This document shows, piece after piece, positions 19,211 through 29,492 of a stretch of 64,000 nt of DNA. The translations under genes and the position numbers were made by a program. This stretch comes from Paenalcaligenes niemegkensis (lineage in GTDB: Bacteria > Pseudomonadota > Gammaproteobacteria > Burkholderiales > Burkholderiaceae_B): positions 62,001-126,000 of the forward strand of contig NZ_JAKGCT010000001.1 of NCBI RefSeq assembly GCF_022230885.1, in the 5' to 3' direction. The notes below the pieces were generated by a model. The model ran no database searches. It was not told the DNA's origin and worked only from the letters and a program-made list of their open reading frames with translations. How positions within the stretch are numbered: the stretch's first letter is position 1; each line of letters starts with the position of its first letter.

Positions 19211-19924
19211 TTATTGGTTCGCAAGCGTACTCCATAACGGGGGCTGCTTATTGCTTTGCTCTAAAGCGTCCAGATAAGCTTGGTGTTCGCCAAGCTCCGC
19301 CGGGGTCGCCAAAATGACTGGCAATTGTTCGGCATCATAGCGCTTAAGCTGAGCGGCCGCATCTTCTACGCTGATTTCATCTTCCGCACTTGTCATGACA
19401 AGGCTCTCTTGCCCCCGTGTCATGGCCAGCCAGACATCAGCAAGCAGTTCGGAATCGAGTAAGGCGCCGTGCAAGGTACGGTGAGCATTCGAGATACCGT
19501 AGCGATCACAGAGTGCGTCTAGATTATTACGCTTGCCCGGATGAAGCTCGCGGGCGAACAGCAATGAGTCGGTAACTTTTCCGCAGTAGCTGCTAAAACG
19601 ATCCAAACCACATTTAGCCAGCTCGGCATCCATAAAACGCAGGTCAAACGACGCATTATGAATAATGACCTCAGCCCCTTTAATGAAGTCGATCACCTGA
19701 GAAGCAATCTGATCGAAGGTGGGATGGTCAGCCAGGAATTGCGTAGTCAAACCATGGATAGCCAAGGCTTCAGGGTCGCTATCACGGCCCGGGTTCACAT
19801 ACAGGTGTAAATGACGTCCGGTCAGGGTGCGATTGATCATCTCAACACCGGCCAGCTCGACTAGACGATGACCATCCGCCGGATCCAGACCTGTGGTTTC
19901 AGTATCAAAGATAATTTGACGCAT
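19211..19924 (-). CDS. dnaQ: DNA polymerase III epsilon subunit (3'-5' proofreading exonuclease)
   Basis: Proofreading exonuclease of the replicative polymerase. The DEDDh active-site motifs are all present: ExoI 'IFDTETTGLDP' (Asp and Glu at residues ~7-9), ExoII 'IIHNASFDLRFMD' (~95-107) and ExoIII 'HGALLDSELLADVW' (His...Asp at ~153-158). The C-terminal extension past residue ~180 serves polymerase binding in the family. 237 residues, near the E. coli length of 243. In many betaproteobacteria dnaQ sits beside rnhA; here a 4.2-kb RND pump lies between the two. Confidence 0.96.
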   Translation of the reverse strand: MRQIIFDTETTGLDPADGHRLVELAGVEMINRTLTGRHLHLYVNPGRDSDPEALAIHGLTTQFLADHPTFDQIASQVIDFIKGAEVIIHNASFDLRFMDAELAKCGLDRFSSYCGKVTDSLLFARELHPGKRNNLDALCDRYGISNAHRTLHGALLDSELLADVWLAMTRGQESLVMTSAEDEISVEDAAAQLKRYDAEQLPVILATPAELGEHQAYLDALEQSNKQPPLWSTLANQ

Positions 19925-19973
19925 AATAAGCTAAACCTTGAAGCAAGTAGTGAGCGAAAGCGCTCATTTTACG

Positions 19974-22900
19974 CTAAACACGCAGGCGCGCCCGGGCGGC
20001 GATAATGGTGTAGGCCACCGGCACCACAAACAAGGTCAATACCGTGCCGAACGTAAGGCCCCCGACCAGCACCCAGCCAATTTGATGCCGGCTCTCGGCC
20101 CCGGCCCCAGTGGCGTAGGCTAAAGGCAGTACCCCCAGAACCATGGCGCCGGTGGTCATCAGTATGGGGCGCAGGCGCATTTCAGACGCCCTGACAACGG
20201 CGCTGTATAGCCCTACCCCTTGCGAGCGCAACTGCGTTGCGAACTCCACGATGAGAATACCGTGCTTGGTAATAAGTCCCACCAGGGTAATCAAGCCAAT
20301 CTGACTGTAGATAGACAAGGTGCCCCCGCTTAGCCACAGGGCAAGCAGTGCACCGGTCATGGAAAGAGGCACCGACAGCATAATGATCAGGGGATTGCGC
20401 CAGCTCTCGAACTGAGCTGCCAGTACCAGGTAAATAAATACCAGAGCCATCGCAAAAATGAAGTACATGCTGCCGGAAGAGTCGCGGAACTCGCGCGATT
20501 GGCCATCGAGGTCTGTCTGCACCGACGCAGGCAGCGTTTGCTGCGCTACGCTGTCCATATGCGCCAAGACTTCGCCCAGCGCATACCCCGGAGCCACTGC
20601 GGCCTGGACAATAACCGCTCTAAGCCGATTAAAGTGATTTAAAGACTGTGGAGACACGCTTTCACGAACGCTCAGAAAGCTTGATAACGGCACCATCGCC
20701 CCTGACTCGGCGCGCACGTATATATTCAGAATATCGTCAGGCCTGGAACGATCTTGTTTCTCGACCTGAACAATGACATCGTATTGTTCACCGTCTGTTT
20801 CGTAACGTGTGACTTGTCGGCCCCCGATCAGGCTTTCCAGCGTACGGCCGACTGTATCCACATTAACGCCACTGTCAGAAAGCTTGTCACGATCGATCTC
20901 AACCCGAAGTTCCGGGGTATTCAGACGCAGATCTGTATCGATATTCTGCAAGCCTGGATAGTCGGCCAGGGCGTCGGTAAACTTCTGAACAATTGCCGCT
21001 AGTTCGGAATAAGGAGCCTGGCTCATAATCACGAACTCGATAGGCTTCGAGGTGGCTCGCTGCCCCAGCGATGGCGGGTTGGTAGGAAACGCCCTGACAC
21101 CGGGCAAGGCGCTGAATTTAGGCTGTAATTCGCTGGCAATTTCCTGTTGCGAACGGGTACGCTCACCCCATGGGGTTAAACGCAAAATGGCAAAGGAGTC
21201 AATGACCGTAGGAAAACCGATAATGGACTGTATGCCTTGCATCTCGGGTATCTGCGCATACATATTTTCAACCCGTTCGACGCTGTTCAAGGTGTAATCA
21301 AGCGTAGCTCCTTCTGGTGCGCTGACAACGCCGAATATCACTCCCCTGTCTTCAATGGGGGCAAGCTCGCTTTTGATGACGCTAAACAGCACAGCGCTCA
21401 TGCCTGCCACCACCGCACCAAGCGCTAAAACAATGAATCGGTGACGCAAAGCCCGGAGCAGGCCGCGACGATATCGCCGGGTAACAGCTTGCAGGAGGTT
21501 TTCAATCCATTGAGACACCCTGCCAGGCTCTTTTTGCTGAACCCGCAATAGCTTCGAGCACATCATGGGGGTCAGCGTCAGGGCAACGAAGCCCGATACG
21601 CCTACCGCACCGGCCAGTGTCAGGGCGAACTCGATAAACAGGCGTCCGGTACGGCCTGTGGCAAAAGCCAGCGGCGCAAATACAGCAACCAGGGTGAGCG
21701 TCATGGCGACGACTGCTCCGCCGATTTCTTTAATACCAAGAAACGAAGCCTCAAGGCTGCTTTTACCCTCTTCAATGTGGCGATAAACGTTTTCAAGCAC
21801 AACAATCGCGTCATCCACCACCAGGCCAATAGCCAGCACCATCGCAAGTAATGTGAGCGTATTGATTGAGAAACCAAAGGCATACATAATGCCAAAGGCG
21901 CCAATCAAGGAAACCGGGATCGTAACGATGGGGATCAGACTGGCCCGAAGATTGCGCAAAAAGAAAACAATAACCAGCATCACAAGCACGATAGCTTCTG
22001 CAATCGTGAGATAAACCGAACTAATTGACTCCTGGATAAAAACCGAACTGTCGTATGAGATCTGCAGCTGCATATTGCCGGGCAGGTTACGATTGATCTC
22101 TTCCACCTCGCTGCGCACTGCCTTCGAAAGGTCGAGGGGGTTCGCGGTGGACTGTTTGGTTACCCCGATGGATAAGCTGTCGTTGCCGTTAAACCGGGCC
22201 AGCACACGCTCTTCGGCGGGACCTATCCTGACATCGGCCATATCGCTCAAGCGCACTGGAAAACCATTTACCCTTGACACAATAATGGCTTTGAACTCTT
22301 CCACCGTTTGCAGATCGGTGGATGACACCACCGAGAACTCGCGCGCTTGGGACTCGATACGCCCCGCAGGAATCAACACGTTCTGCTGCCTGAGGGCGTC
22401 TTCTATATCTTGTACTGTCAACGAGTAGCCAGCCATACGTGCGCGGTCTACATAGATGCGCATAGACGGTAGCCGTTCTCCGAACACACGCACTTCAGCT
22501 GCGCCGGGCAAAACAGAAAGACGCGTTTTAACATAGCGATTGATGTAATCAGAGGCCTGAATCGGGTCATAGTCACCCATATCAACGCCCACATACACAA
22601 TAGGAGTGGAGTCAGCCTCGACCTTGCTGATGATAGGCTCTTCAACCTCATCCGGTAAAAATCGGCGAGCCCGGGACACCTTGTCGCGAACATCTGCTGC
22701 AGCGGCATCCGGCGCGCGGTTTAAATTGAACTTGATGTTGATCTGGCTGCGTTCAGAGCGGCTGCGGGAAGTCATCACATTGACGCCTTCGATACCCGAA
22801 AGCTGATCTTCGAGCGGCTTGGTCACCTGTGACTCGATGACCTCGGGCGACGCCCCCGTGTAGTTCGTGACCACAGAAACAACAGGCTCGTCAATGGCGG

Positions 22901-23012
22901 GATATTCACGAACCGACAATCGTTCGTACGATATCAGACCCACCAACACAATGAGCAATGACAATACAGTGGCAAATACAGGCCGGCGTATACAAATATC
23001 AGAAAGCAGCAT
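19974..23012 (-). CDS. RND efflux transporter permease (AcrB/MdtC-like), second pump
   Basis: 1012-residue HAE-RND pump. Starts with 'LLSDICIRRPVFATVLSLLI', the standard first helix, then 'PAIDEPVVSVVTNYTGASPEVIESQ' of the porter domain. TM4 contains 'LAIGLVVDDAIVVLENVYRHIE' with the proton-relay Asp pair. The C-terminal 'ILMTTGAMVLGVLPLAYATGAGAESRHQIGWVLVGG' is typical. It follows the adaptor gene by 29 bp. No outer-membrane channel gene accompanies it, so it may borrow a channel such as the OMF at 10.2 kb. Inserted between dnaQ and rnhA. Confidence 0.94.
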   Translation of the reverse strand: MLLSDICIRRPVFATVLSLLIVLVGLISYERLSVREYPAIDEPVVSVVTNYTGASPEVIESQVTKPLEDQLSGIEGVNVMTSRSRSERSQINIKFNLNRAPDAAAADVRDKVSRARRFLPDEVEEPIISKVEADSTPIVYVGVDMGDYDPIQASDYINRYVKTRLSVLPGAAEVRVFGERLPSMRIYVDRARMAGYSLTVQDIEDALRQQNVLIPAGRIESQAREFSVVSSTDLQTVEEFKAIIVSRVNGFPVRLSDMADVRIGPAEERVLARFNGNDSLSIGVTKQSTANPLDLSKAVRSEVEEINRNLPGNMQLQISYDSSVFIQESISSVYLTIAEAIVLVMLVIVFFLRNLRASLIPIVTIPVSLIGAFGIMYAFGFSINTLTLLAMVLAIGLVVDDAIVVLENVYRHIEEGKSSLEASFLGIKEIGGAVVAMTLTLVAVFAPLAFATGRTGRLFIEFALTLAGAVGVSGFVALTLTPMMCSKLLRVQQKEPGRVSQWIENLLQAVTRRYRRGLLRALRHRFIVLALGAVVAGMSAVLFSVIKSELAPIEDRGVIFGVVSAPEGATLDYTLNSVERVENMYAQIPEMQGIQSIIGFPTVIDSFAILRLTPWGERTRSQQEIASELQPKFSALPGVRAFPTNPPSLGQRATSKPIEFVIMSQAPYSELAAIVQKFTDALADYPGLQNIDTDLRLNTPELRVEIDRDKLSDSGVNVDTVGRTLESLIGGRQVTRYETDGEQYDVIVQVEKQDRSRPDDILNIYVRAESGAMVPLSSFLSVRESVSPQSLNHFNRLRAVIVQAAVAPGYALGEVLAHMDSVAQQTLPASVQTDLDGQSREFRDSSGSMYFIFAMALVFIYLVLAAQFESWRNPLIIMLSVPLSMTGALLALWLSGGTLSIYSQIGLITLVGLITKHGILIVEFATQLRSQGVGLYSAVVRASEMRLRPILMTTGAMVLGVLPLAYATGAGAESRHQIGWVLVGGLTFGTVLTLFVVPVAYTIIAARARLRV

Positions 23013-23041
23013 AAATGTCTTCTTGTGAGTAAGCCAGAGCC

Positions 23042-24186
23042 CTAATGGTTAACAACATTAACCGCGGTACCTTCATCTACTTTTTGGGTGCCCAGCACGA
23101 CAATCTGCTCATCGGCCTCAACGCCCAGCACCTCGGTCCAGCCCTCACGTCTCAGGCCGACAGAAACCTCAACTTTTTGCACGATGCCGTTGACGACTTT
23201 ATACACATACTGAGCGTTTCCGGAAGGAGTAATGGCGGATTCAGGAACCATGACCACCTCGTCGGTGCCCAGCTCCAATGTGACTCGGGCAAACAGGCCC
23301 GGACGCAAGACCATGTTTGGATTCGGTACATGCGCACGTAGCAGCAAAGACCGGCCGGTGGCGTCAACGACAGGGCTGATGGCCCCTACCTCACCACGGT
23401 ATGTGCGTGTGGGAAAGGAATCTAGACGAACATCAATGGGCAGACCCACCGTGATATTAGCCAGGTAATGCTCTGGAACGCGAAAATCGACATCAAGAGG
23501 ATCAACAGCTTCAATGGAAACCAGCTCTGAACCCGGACTGACGTAATCGCCCACCGAAATACTTTTAAGCCCAACCAAGCCATCAAAAGGAGCGCGAATG
23601 ACTGTCTTGTCTAATTGCGCCTGCGCCAAAGCGACGGTAGCCTGCGCCACCTGCAACTGGCTGGCGGTTTCGTCACGGGCCTGAGAGCTGATGAAACCTT
23701 GCTGGTTCAATTCCTGAGACCGCCTATACTGACTATTGGCCAGATTAAGCCTGGCCTTGGCTTCTTGAAGCTGGGCGCTGACGATGCTGTCGTCTAAACG
23801 AACCAGGACTTGCCCTTTTTTACAGGCAGGCCTTCGTTGAACTCGATTTGAGTAATGCGGCCATTAGCTTCCGCACGCAGCAGCACTGAGTCGCGTGCCC
23901 GCAGTGAGCCTACAGCGTTAACCTGCCGGGCCAAATGGCGTTTTTCAGCAGCCATTGTTTCGACATTAACCCGGCCGTCAGACGATTCCGCGTTAAGGTC
24001 GGCAGGCACGGGCTGTGGCAAAACCTGCTGTAGCTCTGGCGTTAAATCGGAACTGCTGCGAGACAACACAGTGGAGTCCCGGGAAGCCGAAAACTCACGA
24101 ACCAGTAATTTGGCGCCACCGAATACCAGCAATAATCCCACAACAAAAACAACGATCAGAAGCCATATCCAATTGCGCTTGTTCAT
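23042..24186 (-). CDS. RND efflux periplasmic adaptor, apparent 1-nt frameshift
   Basis: Adaptor for the adjoining RND permease. The N-terminal part has a membrane anchor (residues ~5-25, 'WIWLLIVVFVVGLLLVFGG') and the first lipoyl half 'LRAEANGRITQIEFNEGLPVKKG'. The second part continues with the hairpin and 'VIRAPFDGLVGLKSISVGDYVSPGSELVSIEAVDPL'. Reading breaks at six T on the + strand (23816-23821); one more base gives 'KKGQVLVRLDD', the expected continuation, and 381 residues in all. The ATG (24186) abuts the rnhA stop with no gap, so the pump is probably read from the rnhA transcript as well as any promoter of its own. Confidence 0.88.
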
Positions 24187-24635
24187 TTAATCCCCACGTA
24201 GCAGCACACTGTCTACCCCTAAGTTAGCAAGTTCATCGGCCCGCTCATTTCCTGGATCACCCGCATGACCTCTGACCCATTTCCACTTAAGAGTGTGTTG
24301 CTGGGCAAGCGCGTCAAGCTGTTGCCAAAGATCGGCATTCTTGACAGGCTTTTTATTCGCAGTACGCCAATTTCTTAGCTTCCAGTTATCAAGCCATTCG
24401 CTCATACCCTTCTGCACATATTGCGAATCTGTATGAACCGTAACCAAACATGGCCTTTTTAACACCTTTAAGGCTTCGATTACGGCTAAAAGTTCCATTC
24501 GATTATTGGTGGTATTGATTTCCCCGCCAAATATCTCTTTAGTGTGCTTACCATGCTTTAGCATGGCCCCCAGCCACCCACGCCAGGATTGCCTTTACAT
24601 GCTCCGTCTGACCAAATTTCTACCTGACTACTCAT
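24187..24635 (-). CDS. rnhA: Ribonuclease HI, apparent 1-nt frameshift near N-terminus
   Basis: Degrades RNA in RNA-DNA hybrids. Full product is recovered by starting at ATG 24635 ([18 protein letters not shown]) and adding one base at five C on the + strand (24567-24571), giving '...[20 protein letters not shown]' and 149 residues (E. coli 155). Catalytic residues visible: Asp in '[10 protein letters not shown]', Glu in '[12 protein letters not shown]', Asp in 'TDSQYV', and the final Asp in '[15 protein letters not shown]'. A frameshift in this conserved gene argues for sequencing error. The start overlaps the methyltransferase stop by 8 bp, the usual arrangement. Confidence 0.92.
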
Positions 24636-25398
24636 TCGACTGATATACCCCTGAGTCGCGGCTGGCGCCCATTACGGCGCCCTGCGCAACGCGTTGTTTT
24701 TGTTTAGACCAATTCAGACCCACCAAGGTCATGGAGTTTACGCGTTTAATGGCAGAAATCGCGTATGTTGCGCCACTTAATGGCCAGCCGCGTTGGGCCA
24801 TGACATCCATGAACGCCCAGCGGTGCAACCACTTCCGACTCTGGCAATACGGTACGAAACAACCTTGGCTGCTTTGCTGTATGTCAAAAGATAGCAACGA
24901 CAGCCAGTCATTAACCCTAGACAATGAGACATGATGGGAGGGCGAGACGGGCATCAACTGTTCCAGTCCAGGTATGCGATCACGTAAGCCCCATAAGCTG
25001 TATGGATTAAAACCGGTAAGCACTACCTGCCCCTCAGGCACTAAAACCCGCTCGACCTCACGCAATACCTGATGCGGATCTGCAGAACACTCGAGCACAT
25101 GCGGTAACACAAGTAAGTCAATACTCTCCGAATCGAAAGGCAATGATTCGGCTTCGCACAGAACCAGCCCTTTGCGGGTAATATCGCTGGCTGGTCCATT
25201 GAAGGTACACAGCTTATGCGAGATGCGGTTTGCCCTGAGCAAATCCCAATGCGGCATCCCGATTTGTATGGCATGATAGCCAAATGTATTGACCACCATA
25301 TTATTTACCTGCTTGTGCTCCCAGGCGCGCACATAGCGGCCGGGGGTGGTGTGCAACCACTGCGCAACGGATGCAATCATGGCCTGGTCTACTGACAC
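24628..25398 (-). CDS. Class I SAM-dependent methyltransferase
   Basis: Methyltransferase_11-like protein of the type often found between rnhA and gloB in betaproteobacteria. Seen: post-I region '[48 protein letters not shown]', with the motif '[20 protein letters not shown]'. Motif I is degenerate, with no clear GxGxG. Start: GTG 25398 ([10 protein letters not shown]) follows TAGGAG by five bases; a longer frame reaches 25443 but would overlap the divergent gloB start. Substrate unknown. Divergent from gloB with only 15 bp between start codons. Confidence 0.82.
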   Translation of the reverse strand: MSVDQAMIASVAQWLHTTPGRYVRAWEHKQVNNMVVNTFGYHAIQIGMPHWDLLRANRISHKLCTFNGPASDITRKGLVLCEAESLPFDSESIDLLVLPHVLECSADPHQVLREVERVLVPEGQVVLTGFNPYSLWGLRDRIPGLEQLMPVSPSHHVSLSRVNDWLSLLSFDIQQSSQGCFVPYCQSRKWLHRWAFMDVMAQRGWPLSGATYAISAIKRVNSMTLVGLNWSKQKQRVAQGAVMGASRDSGVYQSNE

Positions 25399-25413
25399 CT
25401 TATCTCCTAATCC

Positions 25414-26228
25414 ATGAAGAACGTTCTTAGCTCTGCCAAACACTCGAACTTACGTCTTTATGCCATCCCGGCCTTTAACGACAACTACATCTGGCTGCTG
25501 GAAAAAAACAGTCAGGCAGTGGTGGTTGATCCCGGGCAAGCTGAGCCGGTCATACGCTACCTTCAGCAACAAAAGCTAAGCTTAGACGCAATTTTGATTA
25601 CGCACCATCATGGTGATCACGTGGGGGGTGTACAAGAGCTTATAGAACTCTACCCCCAAGCCACTGTCTACGGCCCTGCCAGCGAGCACATCCCCGCACG
25701 CAACGTCGCATTGAAGCAGGATGATCTCGTCCACATTGATTCCCTCTCGCTGCAGTTTCAGGTGCTAGACATTCCTGGCCATACAGCAGGACACATCGCG
25801 TATTTCTCTGATGACGATCCCCTGGAACCCATTTTATTCTGTGGAGACACGCTGTTTTCTGCAGGCTGTGGCCGATTATTCGAAGGTACCCCTGCCCAAA
25901 TGGTGTCATCTCTGGGTAAACTAGCGTCTTTGCCCCCGCTACACTGGTTTGCTGTGCACACGAATACACGCTGTCCAATCTGCGATGGGCAATAGAGGTC
26001 GAGCCATCCAACCCTGCCATTCAGGCTCGTTGGAAGCAAGCTCAGGCTCAACGCGAACAAGGCCTGCCCACGGTGCCTACTACCCTGGATACCGAGTTCG
26101 ACACTAACCCGTTTATACGTACGCACCATGCTGCCGTTGCTGATGCAGCCCAGGCTTATGCAGGCCGGACCATGAGTTCGCCCACCGATGTGTTTGCCTG
26201 TTTGCGCGAATGGAAAAACAATTTTTAA
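25414..26228 (+). CDS. gloB: Hydroxyacylglutathione hydrolase (glyoxalase II), apparent 1-nt frameshift
   Basis: Hydrolyses S-D-lactoylglutathione to lactate and glutathione, second step of methylglyoxal detoxification. Metallo-beta-lactamase fold: 'ITHHHGDHVGG' (residues ~66-76) binds the dinuclear metal site, with 'IPGHTAGHIAYF' and 'LFCGDTLFSAGCGRLFEGTP' following. The frame breaks at five C (25933-25937). One more C yields '[21 protein letters not shown]' with the expected AHEYT metal/substrate motif, and runs to TAA 26226-26228 with the C-terminal 'EVEPSNPAIQARW' segment. 271 residues, normal (~255-265). Sequencing deletion is likely. Confidence 0.92.
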
Positions 26229-26237
26229 TGCCCGCCC

Positions 26238-27627
26238 ATGAATGCCTTCCGACTTCTCGTACTCTGCTTAGCAGTCGTTTTAGCAGGCTGTGCCAGCCAA
26301 ACCCAAACTGTTAAAAAAGACCCGGGGCCGTTAGTTGCTGCGGATACCTCGCGAACCATTGATTTAACCAATCCGGCACGTGACATGTGGGACCGTATCC
26401 GCCGCGGGTACGCTATTCCCAACTTACAGACTGATTTGGTCGACTACTGGACCGACTATTACGCCTCGCATCCGCAGTCAGTGCTAATGATGAGTCAACG
26501 GGCGGGCAATTATCTCTATCACATTGTTAACGAACTCGAAAAACGCGGCCTGCCCACCGAACTTGCCCTGCTGCCTTTTGTAGAAAGTGCCTATAACCCG
26601 GTGGCTTATTCCAAAGCCCACGCCGCTGGCTTGTGGCAATTTATTCCCAGCACCGGACGGCATTACAACCTGCAGCAAGACTGGTGGCTGGATCAGCGTC
26701 GTGACCCTATCGCCTCAACTGATGCTGCTCTGAATTACCTTAACTATTTATATGAATTCCAGGGTGACTGGTATCTGGCCCTGGCATCGTATAATTGGGG
26801 TGAAGGTTCGGTACGCCGTGCCATCGCGCGTAATGCCACCAAGAACCTGCCCGGCGACTACCTGTCGCTGACTATGCCTAACGAAACGCGTAACTACGTT
26901 CCCAAGCTTCAGGCCATCAAGAATATCATCACCGATCCTGAGCGCTACGGTATCACCTTGCCCGAAGTTCATAACGAGCCTTACTTTACAACTGTACAGC
27001 GCAGTGACGACATTGATCTTGAAGTGGCTGCCCAACTGGCGGAGATGTCGATCGACGACTTCAAGCTGCTGAACCCCTCACATAACCAGGCGATCATTCC
27101 GGCGCATAGTGCTCAACTACTGTTACCTAGCGACAAGGTAGATATCTTCAATGCCAACCTGGCCGCGTACACTGGCAAGCTAAGCAACTGGCGTGTGTAT
27201 CAGCCTAAACGGGGCGAAAGCTTTTCCACCATTGCGCAGCGCCATGGCATTAGCATTGCCGAGCTGCGCAGCCTGAATGGGCTCAGCGCAAAGCAAACCA
27301 AATCCCTGGCTCAAAACCTGCTGGTTCCAATTGACGTCAATGCCGCTCTCCCCGCCTCAGAGCGGGGGTATTCAGATGGCATCGCTTGACACCAGTGCTG
27401 CAGTCAGTGCATCAAAGAATGCCGTCCGCCCTGGCTCAGACATTGCCGTCATGCGCCGTGGGCCAAATGTACTCACCTACAAGATAAAAAAAGGCGACAC
27501 GCTATTTGCTCTTGCACGCAAGTACAATACAACGGTTGCTGAACTTCAAAAACTTAATAACCTCAAGAACAGCAATTTAAAGCCGGGTCGTCAATTACGA
27601 GTACCAGGTACACTCGTTCGCGGGTAA
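26238..27627 (+). CDS. mltD: Membrane-bound lytic murein transglycosylase D-like lipoprotein, frameshifted near C-terminus
   Basis: Cleaves peptidoglycan glycan strands. Lipoprotein signal with lipobox VLAGC (residues ~14-18). The SLT domain spans ~95-225: catalytic Glu in 'LALLPFVESAYNP', then 'SKAHAAGLWQFIPSTGRHYNL' and 'LALASYNWGEGSVRRAIARN'. First LysM at ~318-360 ('QPKRGESFSTIAQRHGISIAELRSLNG'). A second LysM ('YKIKKGDTLFALARKYNTTVAELQKLNN') lies in another frame and ends at 27627. The join is at five G (27364-27368), but unlike the other breaks it needs either one base fewer or two more. MltD proteins usually have two or more LysM modules, so the second frame belongs to the gene. Precedes fabI by 36 bp. 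Confidence 0.88.
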
Positions 27628-27663
27628 TCACCATCCCTCTACAGTAATAAAGGAATAATCAGC

Positions 27664-28449
27664 ATGGGTTTCCTAGAAGGCAAACGCATCCTCGTGACCG
27701 GAGTGATTTCCAATCGCTCCATCGCCTACGGCATCGCACAAGCCTGCCGTAAGCAAGGCGCAGAAATTGCGCTTTCGTATGTGGGCGAACGCTTCAAAGA
27801 ACGCGTAGAAGGTTTCGCGAACGAACTGGGAAGCAACATTGTTTTGCCCTTGGACGTCGCTGAAGACGCACAGATAGACGAAGCCATCCACGAATTACGC
27901 CGTCATTGGGACAGTCTCGATGGCTTGGTGCATTCAATTGGTTTTGCTCCACGCGAAGCCATCGCCGGTGATTTCCTTGATGGCTTGTCACGCGAAGGCT
28001 TCCGTATCGCCCATGATATTTCAGCCTACAGCTTCCCTGCCCTGGTTAAAGCTGCATTGCCGATGCTTGAAGGCCGCAGCAGTTCGGTACTGACCTTGAC
28101 CTACCTGGGCGCCGAAAAAGCCATCCCTCATTACAACACCATGGGTTTAGCCAAGGCATCGCTGGAAGCCAGCGTACGCTATCTGGCAGCATCCCTGGGG
28201 CCACGTGGCATCCGCGCCAACGCGATTTCAGCCGGGCCTATCAAAACCCTGGCTGCCAGCGGCATCAAAGATTTTTCGTCCATACTTAAATTTGTAGAGA
28301 CCTACTCGCCACTGCGTCGCAATGTCACCATTGAAGATGTGGGCAACGTAGCAGCCTTCATGCTTTCAGATCTGGCTGCCGGCGTAACAGGCGAAATCAC
28401 CCATGTAGATGGGGGCTTTTCATCTGTAGCACCAGGAATGCAAGAGTAA
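27664..28449 (+). CDS. fabI: Enoyl-[acyl-carrier-protein] reductase [NADH]
   Basis: Last reductive step of the type II fatty-acid elongation cycle; target of triclosan and isoniazid-like inhibitors. Short-chain dehydrogenase fold: '[19 protein letters not shown]' (FabI version of the NAD-binding loop, residues ~10-28) and '[13 protein letters not shown]' (~88-100). The Tyr-x6-Lys pair sits in '[14 protein letters not shown]' (~156-169), and '[18 protein letters not shown]' (~190) follows. 261 residues, as in E. coli (262). ATG 27664 has AAGGA eleven bases upstream. A strong intrinsic terminator lies about 75 bp past the stop. Confidence 0.97.
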   Translation: MGFLEGKRILVTGVISNRSIAYGIAQACRKQGAEIALSYVGERFKERVEGFANELGSNIVLPLDVAEDAQIDEAIHELRRHWDSLDGLVHSIGFAPREAIAGDFLDGLSREGFRIAHDISAYSFPALVKAALPMLEGRSSSVLTLTYLGAEKAIPHYNTMGLAKASLEASVRYLAASLGPRGIRANAISAGPIKTLAASGIKDFSSILKFVETYSPLRRNVTIEDVGNVAAFMLSDLAAGVTGEITHVDGGFSSVAPGMQE

Positions 28450-28523
28450 GCTACTCGTTAAGTATGCAGAAAAGGCTTCACGGCGGTAAGCTTAGCTCGT
28501 GAGCCAGACAGTTGAAAACTAAG

Positions 28524-28559
28524 GCCTGAGGTCGGTTCTGCACCGACGCAGGCTTTTTT
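28524..28559 (+). terminator. Intrinsic terminator after fabI
   Basis: GCCTG...GTCGG (28524-28535) pairs with CCGAC...CAGGC (28543-28553) across a one-mismatch interior, loop of seven bases, followed by six T (28554-28559). It terminates rightward fabI transcription and overlaps the last bases of the convergent GST gene. Confidence 0.9.
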
Positions 28560-29235
28560 ATGGTCGTGGCGGAGGGAAAATGATTTTTTCCTGTTGGGCT
28601 GTCCATGGCGGATATTTTTCCATCACCCTGAGAAAGCGGGGTGAATCTGTAAACCGTTTTAGCCAAATGATTAAACTGGGCCAGGGCTGCTCGTTGAACC
28701 AATCGAGATCGGTGTGAGCGAATTGCCGAACAAAGGGCGCAATAGCCAAATCGGCCAGAGACTGTTGCGCACCAAACAAATAGGGATAGCGAGACAGTCG
28801 TTGCTCTAGGCTCTGCAACCACTGGGCGGCCTGTTCCCGATGGTAGCTAGCGTACTCGTCAGCACCGCCTGCAGCGACATGCTCTGCATACCGTTGTGGG
28901 TATTTATAACGGTCCAGGGCCTGTTTAAATTGTCCGTCGTTTTCTGAGACCAATTCCAGCATCTGGAGCAAGTCACCCACTGATGGTCTTAATAGTGACT
29001 CAGGATCTGACTGCGTGAGCACCCACTGCATGATATCGAGGCTTTCGTCTATTATTTTTGTGCCCGCTACCAGAACTGGGACTGTTCCTTTGGGCGATGC
29101 AACGAGCAGTTCCTGGGGTTTGTTGCGTAATACCACTTCGCGCAATACACATTGCTGCTCGCTGGAGGCAATAGCCAGTCGGGCCCGCATCGCATATGGG
29201 CATCGTCGAAATGAATACAAAATTGGGAGACTCAC
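28558..29235 (-). CDS. Glutathione S-transferase family protein
   Basis: Cytosolic GST-like protein. Thioredoxin-fold N-terminus 'LPILYSFRRCPYAMRARLAI' with a Cys-Pro-Tyr active-site-like motif (omega/beta-type position), the cis-Pro region 'PKGTVPVLVAGTKIIDESLDIMQWV' and an all-helical C-terminal domain ('FLFGAQ'-type segment 'RYPYLFGAQQSLADLAIAPFVRQFA'). GTG 29235 (VSLPILYS) follows AAGGA by eight bases; a TTG at 29259 is an alternative. About 225 residues, normal. Physiological substrate unknown. Convergent with fabI. Confidence 0.88.
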   Translation of the reverse strand: MSLPILYSFRRCPYAMRARLAIASSEQQCVLREVVLRNKPQELLVASPKGTVPVLVAGTKIIDESLDIMQWVLTQSDPESLLRPSVGDLLQMLELVSENDGQFKQALDRYKYPQRYAEHVAAGGADEYASYHREQAAQWLQSLEQRLSRYPYLFGAQQSLADLAIAPFVRQFAHTDLDWFNEQPWPSLIIWLKRFTDSPRFLRVMEKYPPWTAQQEKIIFPPPRP

Positions 29236-29492
29236 AACCGTCGTCCTTGCGTTGTTCAATGATTCTTATGTGTACCACAGACAACCAAGCTTTGCGCAAG
29301 CTGATGAGTGGCAAACGGTTCCTGCTTCGTTCCGTTTTTGGACCCTGCTGCCTTCAGGTTGACGATGCACCCTGCACTTTAGACGCCCACCACCGTGGTG
29401 GCTGCAAGGAGGTAGGCGAGCGGTCGCTGCCGTTATAACGTAACGCTCTGTAGAGGGAAATTCAAACAGAGTGATCCCATGAGCTGTGACGC

